Assembly: GCF_000621085.1 (NCBI RefSeq)
Contig: NZ_JHZE01000008.1
Location: 1-64,000, forward strand
Direction: 5' to 3'
DNA length: 64,000 nucleotides
Source of the DNA: Mycoplasmopsis gallinarum DSM 19816
GTDB taxonomy: Bacteria > Bacillota_I > Bacilli_A > Mycoplasmatales > Metamycoplasmataceae
Shown here one piece after another: positions 10,429 to 21,157 of the stretch; within the stretch, counting starts at the first letter, position 1, and each line of letters starts with the position of its first letter. Under the pieces are notes generated by a model, which did no database searches, was not told the origin of the DNA, and was given only the letters and a program-made list of their open reading frames with translations. The position numbers and the translations under genes were made by a program.

Positions 10429-10455
10429 TTAGCACTTAAATAGTTAGAGTGCTAA
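10429..10455. promoter_or_regulatory. CIRCE operator (HrcA site)
   Basis: TTAGCACTT, 9-base spacer, GAGTGCTAA matches the consensus TTAGCACTC-N9-GAGTGCTAA with one change. It lies between divergent clpB (start 10397) and trmB (start 10494). HrcA binds CIRCE to repress heat-shock genes. Given the short spacing it overlaps the probable -35 region of clpB and ends 25 bases before the probable trmB -10. Confidence 0.93.
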
Positions 10456-10480
10456 AAAAAATAAAAAATTTTTTGTTTGA

Positions 10481-10486
10481 TAAAAT
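10481..10486 (+). promoter_or_regulatory. Probable -10 box of trmB, leaderless
   Basis: TAAAAT ends 7 bases before the trmB ATG, and no Shine-Dalgarno lies between. A transcript starting at the usual distance would begin at or beside the ATG. Confidence 0.45.
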
Positions 10487-10493
10487 AAATTTT

Positions 10494-11126
10494 ATGAGAT
10501 TAAGATTTGATAAAAATGCAGAAGAGAAAATAATTAATTCAGGTTATTTAATTAATAATAAAACTTATCCAATTAAATTGAATGGAACCGAAGTTATTGA
10601 AATAGGTATGGGAAAAGGAGAAATGATTGTAGAATTGGCTAAGTCCAATCCTTCAATTCAGTTTTATGGATTAGAAAAATATGCAACAGTTGCATCTAAA
10701 GCAATTAAAAAAGCACAAGAATACCAATTAAAAAATTTTCATTTAATTTTAGATGATGCGACAAAATTAAATGAAATTTTTGAAGGCAATTGTGCCAAAA
10801 TTTGACTAACTTTTAGTGATCCTTGACCTAAAAATCGCCATGAAAGAAGAAGATTAACTTATAAAGATTATTTAAGTAAATATTGTTCAATTATGAACGA
10901 AAACACCATTTTATTTTTCAAATCAGACAATGACAAATTATATGAATACTCATTAGAAAGTTTTAAAGAGAATAATTGATCAATTGTTGACAACGGCACT
11001 GACTTACATCAAAGCAAATATAACAATGAAAATGTCAAAACGGGTTATGAAATAAAATGAAGCAGTTTAGGTAAAAATATTAATTTTATAGTGGCTAAAA
11101 AACCACAATCTATGGAAAAAAAATAG
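10494..11126 (+). CDS. trmB: tRNA (guanine46-N7)-methyltransferase TrmB
   Basis: 210 residues beginning MRLRFDKNAEEK. The SAM-binding motif is VIEIGMGKGEMIVELAKSNP, followed by YGLEKY, the conserved LTFSDPWPKNRHERRR (substrate and catalytic region) and LHQSKYNNENVKTGYE near the C-terminus. It makes m7G46 in tRNA. The frame stays open upstream to a GTG at 10449 inside the CIRCE element, but homology begins at the ATG at 10494, which I used. It lacks a Shine-Dalgarno and is probably leaderless. The last codons form the ascending arm of its own terminator. Confidence 0.93.
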
Positions 11127-11146
11127 CTTTTTTTCCATATTTTTAT
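11111..11146 (+). terminator. Intrinsic terminator after trmB
   Basis: TATGGAAAAAA pairs with TTTTTTCCATA and is followed by a T-rich run. The ascending arm overlaps the final trmB codons. Confidence 0.75.
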
Positions 11147-11167
11147 TTTTTAGCTCTTTTTTTAATT

Positions 11168-11196
11168 TTGACACTTAATTTATTAACTTTTATAAT
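11168..11196 (+). promoter_or_regulatory. Consensus promoter of the BMP transporter operon
   Basis: A perfect TTGACA (11168-11173), a 17-base spacer and a perfect TATAAT (11191-11196). This is the best match to the primary-sigma consensus I found in the window, so the lipoprotein operon is probably strongly expressed. Confidence 0.85.
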
Positions 11197-11246
11197 ATAT
11201 ATTAAGATATTAAACAATATCTTTTCAAACAAACTAAGGAGTATTT

Positions 11247-12566
11247 ATGTTTAAAAAAACATGATTAAAAGGTGTTTTATTAGCATCTATGCCAGTGGCA
11301 GTATCTTTAACTGCATTATCAGCAGGTTGCAATAATTCAGCACACCCTAAAAAACCTTCAGTGTTAGTTAGCGATGTTGAACCAAATGAAGCATTAAAAT
11401 TAACTGCTGAACAAGTGCAAAATATGCCTAAAGTGGCAGTTATTACTGATGGTGGTGAATTAACTGATAAATCATTTAACCAATCATCATGAGAAGGGTT
11501 AATTAAATTTGGTGAATTTAATGAATTGCCTTTCGAAAAATATGGTGTTTATGAAGTAAAAAGCAGCAACTTTATGCAAATGTATGAACAAGCTTTAGCT
11601 GATGGAGTAAAAATCTTTGTTCTACCTGGATTCCATCACGAAGATCATGTAAAGGCTTTTTATGCAAAACATAAAGCTGAAGTTGATGCAAAAGGAATAA
11701 TCTTTGTAGGATTAGACTTTGCAATGCCAGCAGAAGTTCCAGCAGGAAAAGGAATTTCAATCGAATTCTTAACCAAAGAAGGGGCATTCATTGCAGGATA
11801 TGCATTAGCTCAATATCTTTCAGAAGTTTTCCCAGGTGCAGAAAATGCTGCTAAGAGAACTTTTAGTACTTTTGGTGGTGGTACTTTCCCAGGAGTTACT
11901 GACTTCAATGAAGGACTTTACAAAGGTGTAATGCACTTTAATTCATTACAAACTGATGTAAATAAAAAAGTTTCTTCAAATGATGCAAATCCAGTTATTC
12001 TTAACACAGGATTTAATGCTAATGACAACTCAATGGTAACTAAAGTTTCTTCAGATGTTATTGATAGAAATGGAACTGCAATTTTACCAGTTGCTGGACC
12101 ATTTACATCAGTTGTAGTTAAAAATGAAAACTTCAAATCAAACAAAGATAGAATTGTGATTGGAGTTGATTCAAACCAAGCTTTATCTGAATCTAAAGAA
12201 TACAGACACCGTTTCTTCTCATCAATTCTTAAAAATTTAGGACAAGCTGTATTTGATACAGTTTCAGGAATTATTTTAAATAAAGCGGAATTATTAGGTG
12301 GTTTTGTATCTGGAAGAACTAACGGAACTTTAGTTAAAGGGGTAGCCGATAACTGAGTAGGAACAGCTCCAACTAATATTGAAGGCACAAATAAAGCAAT
12401 CGCAGAAAAAGCTTTAAGTGATGCAAAAACAGTATTTTCAAGTTTAGATGCTACAACTAAAGAATGATTAATGTCAAACAAAGTTCAAAAAGATGGACAA
12501 GAAGTTAACGATAATCAAGAAAGAATTAATCAATTATCTGTTGCAACTAAAATTACAACTTCTTAG
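11247..12566 (+). CDS. BMP-family substrate-binding lipoprotein (P48/PnrA-like)
   Basis: 439 residues. A lipoprotein signal ends in ALSAGC with lipidation at Cys28. The mature part is a basic-membrane-protein/PnrA fold: VAVITDGGELTDKSFNQSSWEGL (a typical BMP N-terminal motif, here including one TGA=Trp), FVLPGFHHEDHV, GKGISIEFLTKEGAFIAGY and VIGVDSNQA. BMP proteins bind nucleosides for the ATPase and permeases encoded next. AAGGAG lies before the ATG and a consensus promoter drives it. Homologues include the P48 surface antigen of other mycoplasmas. It is the first gene of a four-gene import operon. The ligand is inferred from the family. Confidence 0.9.
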
Positions 12567-12590
12567 TTGTAAATAAAATTATTCTAATTT

Positions 12591-14120
12591 ATGTCTCAAA
12601 ACGCAATTGAATTTAGACATATAACTAAGGAATTCCCTGGTATTAAAGCTAACGATGATGTTAGTTTTAAAGTTAAAAAGGGAACAATTCATGCTTTAAT
12701 AGGTGAAAATGGGGCCGGAAAAAGTACTTTAATGAGTATGTTATTCGGTTTATATGAACCAACATCAGGCGAAATTTTAATTAATGACAAAAAAGTCTTT
12801 TTTAAAGGACCAAATGATGCAACTAATTATGGAATTGGGATGGTTCACCAACACTTTAAACTTGTTAAAGTGTTTTCAAACTTAGACAACATTATTCTTG
12901 GTTCTGAATGGACCAAGAATAATTTTATAGACAGAAAAATAGCAACAGATAAGATTATTTCCTTACAAGAAAAATACAATTTAAATTTTGATTTAAAAAT
13001 GTTAAGTGGCGATTCAACAGTTTCAACTCAACAAAAAGTTGAAATTATGAAGATGCTTTTTAGAGATAATGACATTTTAATTTTCGATGAACCAACTGCG
13101 GTTCTAACTGACGAAGAAATTCAAGGGTTATTAAAATCATTTGAAATTTTTAGAGAAGCTGGAAAAACAATATTATTTATTACCCACAAATTAAGAGAAA
13201 TTCAACAAGTTTCTGATTATGCGACTGTTTTAAGACATGGAAAAGTTATTGGAACTTATGATGTTAAAACAACTCCAATGGATGAAATTGTTAAAGCGAT
13301 GGTTGGATCAAATGTGGTAATGGCTAAAAATAATTTACCAACTGAACGTAAAAAAATAATTTTTGAATTACAAAATATTTCTACTAAAAATCAAGTCAAG
13401 AATCTTCAAAATCTTTCATTAAAAATTCATGCAGGTGAAATTTTTGCTATTGCAGGAGTTGAAGGAAATGGACAAAGAGAATTAGAACAAATTTGTTCAG
13501 GAATGATCTTGCCTTCAGAAGGAAAAATTTATAAAGCTAATCAAAATGGCGAATTAATTGATATTACTAAAGACAAAGTTTTAAAAAGATCAAAAAATGG
13601 AATTTCATTTATTCCAACTGACAGACATGCACATGGTTTAGTTTTAGATTACAATATTCAAGAAAACTCAATTTTACGTAGATTATGAGATAAAAAATTT
13701 CAAACATTTACTTGAATTAAAAATAGAAGTAAAAAAGAATTTACTAACGAAATTATTGAAAAATATGATGTAAGAGGTGCTTTGAATGGCTATGCCCAAT
13801 CAAGATCTCTTTCTGGTGGAAATCAACAAAAATTTATTGTTGGTCGTGAAATAGAAACTCCACATGAATTCATCATCATAATGCAACCAACTCGTGGTTT
13901 AGATGTCAAAGCAATTAATAATATTCATCAACAAATTATTAAAGAAAAAGAAAATGGCAAAGGAATTTTACTTATTTCTTATGAATTAGATGAAGTTCTT
14001 GCCTTGGCAGATACAATTGGAGTTATTAACGAAGGTGAATTAGTTGCAATTAAAGATGCTAAAGAAATTACAAGAAGTCAAATCGGAGAATTTATGGCCT
14101 CAAAAAAGGAGAATAAATAA
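12591..14120 (+). CDS. Nucleoside-type ABC importer, double ATPase subunit
   Basis: 509 residues with two ABC domains in tandem, as in RbsA/MglA/NupA-type ATPases. Domain 1 has an intact Walker A GENGAGKST and Walker B ILIFDEPTAVLT, but a weak signature (STVSTQQKVEI). Domain 2 has a degenerate Walker A (AGVEGNGQRE) and a canonical LSGGNQQK signature followed by a diverged Walker B (FIIIMQPTRGLD). This asymmetric pattern is normal for the family. The ATG lies 24 bases after the lipoprotein stop, with no strong ribosome site visible. The stop shares a base with the next ATG (TAATG). Confidence 0.93.
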
Positions 14121-15949
14121 TGAAAGAAAAAATCTTAAATTGAAGCCAAAATCTAAGATCATTTATAAGATTAGATCAAACTAAAAGCACAACAAGAAAA
14201 GTTTTTTCATCAGTTTGATCTGTAGTACTTGGACTTTTTGTGGCAATTATTATTATTGCAATTTTAGGACAAGGGAATCCTTTTGTTTTCTTCGAAAAAT
14301 GAGGAGAAGCATTTAAAGGAACCAAAGCAAGCAATTTATTAATTTATTTAATAATTTTCGGATTTGCAGGACTAGCTTCTGCTATTGGATTTAAATCAGG
14401 CCTATTTAATATTGGTATTAGTGGCCAAATGATGATTTCGGGATTAGTAGGCTTTAGTTTATTAATGGTTATGGGAGTAAATGGAAGCAACATTAATCTC
14501 GGACATCTAATTATGATAATGGTACTTTCAATTATTTTAGGTGCCTTTATTTCAATGATTGCCGGTGTGCTTAAAGCTTATTTAAATGTGCACGAAGTTA
14601 TTTCAACCATTATGCTTAACTGAATTATTGTTAATTTAGCAAAATATTTATTTAATGTTTCAAGAGCCAAAATTATTTGAGGTGAACAAATTTTCAATAA
14701 TTATTTCAGTACCCAAATTACAATTGGAACTAAACCAGAAGCCTTTGGAATTCTTTCAAATGCTATGGTTACTGGATTTTCTGTTTTCGGAATCATTTTA
14801 TTCATAGTTGTATCTATTGGAATATTTTTAATGTATAAACAAACTACATTTGGTTATAAATTAAAAATGCTTGGTTTATCAAAAACTAATGGAAAATACA
14901 TTGGAGTTAATGAAAAAATTTCTATAGTATTGGTAATGAGCGTGTCTGGAGCTTTTGCTGGATTTGCCGGATTTATGTACTATTTCTTTAAAGAAAGTAT
15001 GTTATTCCAAAATTTAACAGTGCCACTTGGAATAGGATTCGACGGAATCGCAATTTCTTTATTAGCACTTAATTCATCAATTGGTATCATTCTTTCATCA
15101 TTATTTTATGCGATGCTATATACCATAGCCCCTTCATTACAATCAAATCCGCTTTATTTAAAACCTGATGACGTACAAATAATTACAGCAGCAATTTTAT
15201 ATTTAGCGGCGCTTTCACAAATGTTATATAACTTCAAACCATTTAATTTTGTTTGAAGATCTATTGTGAATGTTTCTTCAAAAAAATGATGACTATTATT
15301 GAAAATTAAATATTTAAACTTGCAAAAAGAAAAATTAATTAAAACTTATTCATTGAAAAAAGCCAAAATTGAATTAAACATTAAAGAATCTAATAAAGAT
15401 TCAATGTTAAATGAGTATAAAAAAGCGAAAGAAATTTCATTTATAAAATTAAGTAAATTAGATAATCAATTGGATTATTACAAAGAAATGTTGAATTTAC
15501 AAAAAGGCAATCAAACAATTGATAAAAACGTAATTCAACAATTAAAAACTGATTTAGTTTCTAAAAATAATCAGCCAGTCGAAATTTATTATGATTTAGC
15601 ACAATTTAAAGCTAAAGAAAAATCAAAAATTGAATTGGTTAAAGAATTAAACAAAGAATTCAAACAAGAACAAGATAAATTCTTAAATTTAGTTTATACA
15701 ACTAAAGATAAATCTGCTCAAATTAAGGCTTTTGAGCAAATTGGATTATTAAAACAAAAACACTGACAAGCTTTGAATGAAATTAATATTGATGCAATCA
15801 AAAACGTCAAAATGCAACACAAAGCCAACATTAAAGAATTAAAAAATCACTATAAATTAGATGTAGAAAACAATTATCAATCAATGATGAATGTTTATAT
15901 CAAACCTTGATTTAATAAAGCATTTAATTTCAAGAAAGGAGCTAAATAA
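14120..15949 (+). CDS. ABC importer permease (YufP-like) with long coiled-coil tail
   Basis: 609 residues. Residues 1-380 form a BPD_transp_2 permease with about 8-10 membrane segments, and GLFNIGISGQMMISGL is the typical motif of nucleoside/branched-chain permeases. After about residue 390 comes a ~215-residue hydrophilic, Lys/Glu/Gln-rich tail with helix-forming heptad character and no membrane segment, ending FNFKKGAK. Simple YufP proteins stop near 350 residues. MG120 of M. genitalium (same place in its operon) is also long, so an extension may be a mycoplasma feature. The tail should be cytoplasmic. It is followed one base later by the second permease. Confidence 0.9.
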
Positions 15950-15950
15950 A

Positions 15951-16922
15951 ATGAACATTTCAATTTCATCAGGTTCATCTTTATATAACCTTATTCTTGT
16001 GTTCTTTTGCATTTTAGCTCTAGGAGCAATTAGTGGTATGTTTTCAGAAAAAGTAGGAATTGTTAATATTGGAATTAACGGAACTATGATTTTTGGAGCT
16101 ATTGGATATTTAATGTTTAGTCAGACAGCAATTAATAATAATTGAGGGAATAGTCCATGATTAGTGATTCCAGCTACTTTAGTAGCAATGTTATTTGGAT
16201 TTGTTTCATCTTTATTATTTGGATTTGCGACTATCAAATTGAAAAGTTCACAAACAATTTCTGGATTTGCTTTTAACCTATTAGCAGCAGGAATTGCATT
16301 ATTCGTAATGCGTTTTTATGGAGAACAAGGAAGTACAAATTTAAATAATACAATTAATCATTTACACTTCGCATTAGAACCTACAATTGATGGGGTTAAA
16401 GGAACATTTCCAATTATTCCATTTAACTTGATTATTACTTTAATAATAATTGTTGGTGGTTATATTGTTTTATACAAAACCAAATGAGGTCTTAGATTTA
16501 GAAGTATCGGGGAAAATCCACAAGCAGCTGATGTGGCTGGAGTAAAAGTTAATAGTTATAAATGACAAGGAATTTTTATTTCAGGAATTATCGGTTCAAT
16601 TGCAGGAGCATTTTTTGCTCAAAAAACTTCAGATGGAAGTTTCACTTTTAATGGCGATGTGTTAGGTCTTGGGTATTTAGCACTTGCTATTATGATTTTA
16701 GGTCAATGAAATATATTAATTATTACTGGAATTTCATTTATTTTCTCAATTTTATTAAGTCTTTCATTCAACCAATCAATGTTCCCTGCAATCAAAGATC
16801 ATGCTGGAATTTTAGAAATTCTACCTTATTTATTAACCTTAATTTCAGTCATGTTTTTTGCTGGTAAAAAATCCAAAGCACCAGCAGCAGCTGGAATACC
16901 ATATGATAAATCGCAAAGATAA
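15951..16922 (+). CDS. ABC importer permease, second subunit (YufQ-like)
   Basis: 323 residues with 8-10 hydrophobic segments and the permease motif EKVGIVNIGINGTMIFGAIG near the N-terminus. GLRFRSIGENPQAADVAGVKVNSYK is the conserved coupling loop of the family. It would pair with the 14120-15949 permease and the double ATPase to import nucleosides presented by the BMP lipoprotein. GAAAGGAGC lies before the ATG, inside the end of the previous gene. A terminator follows at once, so it ends the operon. Same order as MG119-MG121. Confidence 0.92.
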
Positions 16923-16924
16923 AA

Positions 16925-16954
16925 TAAAAGGTTGTTATCAACCTTTTATTTTTG
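16925..16954 (+). terminator. Intrinsic terminator of the BMP transporter operon
   Basis: TAAAAGGTTG pairs with CAACCTTTTA around TTAT, followed by a T-rich run. Confidence 0.88.
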
Positions 16955-17035
16955 TTTAAATCGATAAGAAAAAAAGAAAAAGACAATCTTGGATAAATTT
17001 TATAATTCTAAAAATACTTTATTTATAGGAATTTT

Positions 17036-17401
17036 ATGTTTGTCTTAATGGGTTCATTAATACTTTTAATAATTTATACAATTTTATTGTTTCCTTTTTC
17101 TTCAAATATTTATGCGCATGGAAGAGTAAAAGATTTATATGGAGAGAATCATCCATACACAATAAAAGATGAGAAAAAAATAAAAAAAATTTATAAATTT
17201 TATAAACCTTTTTTATTTATACTTATTAATGGCGTTATTTTTAATACTATTATATTTATAATTGCAGTTTCTCACAAAATGAAAATAGATTCTTCTTTTT
17301 TTGTTTCAATAAATTTATTAATTATTGTTATTTGAATAAATATTTCTTTAATATCAAAAACAATAAATTCTATTAAATGAAAAACAAAAAACAAAAATTA
17401 A
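17036..17401 (+). CDS. Small membrane protein, tandem paralogue 1
   Basis: 121 residues. Hydrophobic segments lie at about 3-21 and 57-80, with a third near 85-105, separated by a basic loop that contains KKIKKIYKFYKPFLFILINGVIF. TATAGGA is 6 bases before the ATG. No known family. The loop and second segment align with the 17819 protein: Lys/Ile-rich KIYK-x-Y-x-P, then a hydrophobic stretch with N-x3-IFI, then an FFV-x3-N motif. Two or three genes of near-identical length follow one another, suggesting tandem duplication. Function unknown. Confidence 0.7.
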
Positions 17402-17450
17402 ATTTTGTTCAAAATGATTAATTTGTCTTATTAAAAAAGATAAGGAAGAA

Positions 17451-17816
17451 ATGATAAATATAGTTTTTTATTCAATACTAACAGTTAATTTATTATTTTT
17501 TACAATTGTTAATTTATTTTTTTGAAATTATCAATTTAAAAAATTGAAGAAGAAAATGCATACTAAATTTAAAATTTTTGAATTTCCCAAACTAAGAAAA
17601 AAAATAGTAATTTATTATTTAATAACAAATTTAATTTATCTATTTTGTGCGATTACATTGAGTTTTTTATTTGAATATATAGCAAATTGACAGAAATGAA
17701 TGGAATTTTTATATTTGAATTTAACCAATTTTATTCTAGCTTCATTTTGTTTTATTTTTGGAGCTATAAAAATAAAAACTATTGAAAATAATTTAATTCT
17801 AGGGGAAACAAATTAA
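17451..17816 (+). CDS. Small membrane protein, tandem member 2
   Basis: 121 residues, the same length as its upstream neighbour. An N-terminal hydrophobic segment (about 5-24) is followed by a Lys-rich loop, then two hydrophobic segments (about 50-70 and 88-105). Three TGA codons are read as Trp. AAGGAAGA precedes the ATG. Size and topology match the flanking genes but residue similarity is much weaker, so paralogy is uncertain. The next gene starts 2 bases after its stop, so at least these two are cotranscribed. Confidence 0.65.
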
Positions 17817-17818
17817 AA

Positions 17819-18178
17819 ATGTCAATAACATTACTTGCTCTAATTTTTTCAGTATTCTATCAAGTTTTAATTTTTCCTCGAGTTCTTATAGGAAGAATGA
17901 AATTAACAATAATAGCTAGATATGGAATCGATGATCCATATCTTGATGTTATAGATAAATTCAGAAACAAAATTTATAAAATTTACGACCCAATTGTTTT
18001 TTGCTTTTTCATAGGCCTTATCGCAAATTTGAGTATTTTCATCTTAAAAATACTAAATATGATTCCTATTTCTACATTATTTTTTGTTTGAATGAATATA
18101 TCAATAGCATTTTTAAGTTTCAATCTTTTTATAATATTAAAATGTATAAAATCGATTAATTTCAAAAAGAAAAAATAA
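17819..18178 (+). CDS. Small membrane protein, tandem paralogue 3
   Basis: 119 residues. N-terminal segment LLALIFSVFYQVLIFP, then a basic loop with KFRNKIYKIYDPIVFCFFIG, and two further hydrophobic segments. KIYKIYDP aligns with KIYKFYKP of the 17036 protein, and the following ANLSIFI and STLFFVWMN match its N-T-IIFI and SSFFVSIN. The start follows the previous stop by 2 bases, with AGGGGAAAC upstream. It ends in a bidirectional terminator. No recognised domain. Confidence 0.68.
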
Positions 18179-18200
18179 TTTTATATATCGATCAAAACCA

Positions 18201-18241
18201 ATCAAAAAAAGAGAAAGTAAATTCTTTCTCTTTTTTTTGAT
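18201..18241. terminator. Bidirectional terminator, small membrane genes / rnj
   Basis: ATCAAAAAAAGAGAAAG pairs with CTTTCTCTTTTTTTTGAT (one bulged T) around TAAATT. The arms give U-tracts in both directions, ending the 17036-18178 operon and the convergent RNase J gene. Confidence 0.85.
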
Positions 18242-18246
18242 GTTAA

Positions 18247-20112
18247 CTATTCTTCGTCATCTTCATCATGGATATCATCATTGATATCATTATAATGATC
18301 TAATAGTTCAGATTTAAGTTCATTTAATAATTTAGAAGTTTTAGACACTTTTTGATTTTCAGTATTATTTAAAGCATTTTCTTTATTAACTTCATTTTTA
18401 TTAAATTGAATTGGGCTTGTTTCAAATAAATTCTCATTTTCTTCATCAGTGAATAAAATGATAGGGACAATAATTGGATTTCTTCTTTTTTGATTGTGAA
18501 ATAGATTTTCAAGTCTTTCAGTAATTAATTGTTTTAATTCAACTACATTTCAGTCAGGGGTGTTTCTGATATAGAATAAAGCACAACCATGAGAAATTCT
18601 TTTAGCTTCTTCAACTAATTCAAGAGAATTTTTTACATAAAAACTTCCTCTTGAAATTAAAGTTGGTCTACCAACAATATTATTCTTGGTTTTATCAATA
18701 TTCAAAATTAAAGCAACAAAACCAGATTCAGATAATCTTGCTCTATCTTTAATTATAGTTGCATTCGTACTTAAAGTAGTATAACCATCAATATAAATTG
18801 GACCAAAATCAATTCTTTCATCAGTTTCATAAACGTTTTGCTTATGCATATTATAAACATGACCTAAAGCAGGAATAATAATGTTATGCGGATTTACACC
18901 ATTTTCAACTGCAGATTGTCCATGCACCATTGACATACGATATTCGCCATGATAAGGCAAGAAATATTTAGGTTTAGTTAGTTGAAAAATTTTGGCATGT
19001 TCATGTTTATAAGCATGACCGGAAGTGTGCAAGTAGCCATCAACACCATTTTCCTTAATGATAGCCCCTAATTTAGCTAATCTATTAATAAGTAATTCTA
19101 TTTCGCTTCTATTACCTGGAATTGGACTTGATGAAAAAATAATTAAATCGTTTTTTTCAATTTTAACACTTTGGTGTTTGTTATAACTCATTCTAGAAAG
19201 GGCAGCAAGTTGCTCTCCTTGACTTCCTGTTGTTAAAATTACAATATCTTTTGATGGATAATTATTAATTTCTTTTTTCTCAATGAAAACATTATTTGGT
19301 GCATTAATATAACCTAATTTACGTCCGATTTTTACTCCTTGTACCATTGAACGACCAAAAGTTACAACTTTCTTTTTCAATTTAACAGCCAACTCAATAA
19401 TTGCTTTTACCCGAGTTAAATTAGAAGCAAAAGCAGTAATTATAGTTTTTTTAGTTGCCTGGCGCATATATTTTTCAATATCAGTCAGAATATCATTTTC
19501 GCTTGGAGAATGAAATGGACGCATAGCATTAGTTGAATCTGATAAAAGGATTGTTAAACCTTCTTTTCCAATTTGATCTAAACGTGCGAAATCAGTATAT
19601 GAGTGTCCAATTGGATTATAGTCAAATCTAAAATCCCCAGTACACATTAAAGAACCATTTGGAGTAGTGATTCTGATTCCAAAAGCATCTGGAATAGAAT
19701 GTTGAGCAGTTCAGAAATCAACTTTACAATTTCCAAAATGATAAACCGCATTTTTTTCAATTTCAATAAATTCAATTTTTTGATTAATTCTGTGCTCATC
19801 AAATTTTAATTTGAAGTACTGAATAGCAATTCTAGGTGCAAAAATTCTTTTAACTGGTACTTGTTTAACCAAATGAACAACGCCACCTATGTGATCTTCG
19901 TGGCCGTGAGTAATAAATAAACCTTCAATTTTGTCACGATTTTCATATAAATATGAGTAGTTTGGAATAATACCTTTAATACCAGTTGTCGCAGTATTTG
20001 CAAATTTAATTCCAGCGTCAATAATAAAAATATGATTATCTTGTTCAACAATTAAAGTTGATTTGCCAATTTCTTGTACTCCACCAATAGGAATTATTCT
20101 TGTAGGATTCAT
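18247..20112 (-). CDS. rnjA: Ribonuclease J
   Basis: 621 residues, longer than the usual 555. The metallo-beta-lactamase domain has HGHEDHIGG (metal ligands), with CTGDFRFDY and the C-terminal metal region HTSGHAYKHEH. The beta-CASP domain has LSDSTNA and TTGSQGEQLAALSRM. RNase J is the 5' exonuclease and endonuclease of mRNA decay and rRNA maturation. A C-terminal acidic tail of about 60 residues (Asn/Glu/Asp-rich, ending HDEDDEE) follows the normal end. A short ribosome site precedes the ATG. It is divergent from hprK. RNase J1 is more likely than J2, but this is not certain. Confidence 0.94.
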
Positions 20113-20224
20113 TTTTCTCCTTTATTTTTAAATTAATTTATGAAATATAAAACGATTTTTATTTATTTAAAAATAAATAATACTAATAAATTATAATTTT
20201 AATTATTATTTTAGGTAAATAAAT

Positions 20225-21157
20225 ATGAAAAGAAAATCAATAAATGTTAAAAAAATTATTAGCAAATTCAACATTTCATTAATTAATGGTGAGAAAGAAT
20301 TGATTTACCGCAATATTTTTAATCCAGCTATTAAAAGGTTAGGGTTAGAATTGGCAGGTATTATTGATAACACTCGTTATAACAGAAATGTAATTTGTTG
20401 AGGAACAACTGAAAGCGTATTTTTTAAACAACAAGGAAAAATACAGGCTTTAAAAACTTTAGACAAAATTTTATCTGTTGAACCCCCACTTGTTATATTA
20501 TCAAAAGGAATTACACCTTTAATTAGAAATTGAATTGTTTCAGTGGCTAATAAATACAAAATTCCAGTTTATCATGCAGCAGTAAGCACATCAAAAATTA
20601 CAACATCAATCGGTACTTATTTAAGTGACTTTTTTTCAGAAGAAGTCCAAGTCCACGGATGCTTAGTTTCTGTTGGTGGGACCGGAGTTTTAATAGTTGG
20701 TAAATCTGGAGTTGGTAAATCAGAAGCAACTTTGGAATTAGTTTTGAGAGGCCATATTTTTATTAGTGATGATGCAGTATTAATTAAACATATTGGTGCG
20801 AATTTTTACGGTACTTCGCCAGCGATTACCAAAGATTTAATTGAAGTTAGAGGAATCGGTTTTACTAACATTAAATATACTTATGGAATTAAAGCCATAA
20901 CTGAGGGTTGTGTAATTAATTTAGTAGTAGAATTAGTCAATCAAAATGAAAATGTAATTTTTGATAGACTTGGTGTTGAATATCAAAAATACGAGATAAT
21001 GGACGGTTCAATTCCAAAAATTCAAGTGCCAGTAAAAAATGGTTTTTCTGCTGCATCATTGATTGAGGCTGCAGTAAGTACTTATTTAGCTAAAAAAGAC
21101 GGTTTAAATGTTATAGATTTAATTGAAAATCGAAGAAAGGAGATAAATAATGCCTAG
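20225..21157 (+). CDS. hprK: HPr kinase/phosphorylase
   Basis: 310 residues. The N-terminal domain is diverged. The C-terminal kinase domain carries Walker A GKSGVGKS (159-166), FISDDAVLIK, the HprK signature EVRGIGFTNI and the phosphorylase loop region. It phosphorylates Ser46 of HPr in PTS regulation. TATAAT lies at 20192-20197. It overlaps lgt by 8 bases, and the hprK-lgt order is conserved in Firmicutes and mycoplasmas (MG085-MG086). Confidence 0.95.

Noticed and set aside
11572-12481. Long antisense open frames opposite the BMP lipoprotein (and similar ones opposite prs, clpB, infB, pepP)
   Set aside because: They lie wholly inside strongly conserved genes, have no ribosome site or family match, and show the third-position bias of shadow frames.
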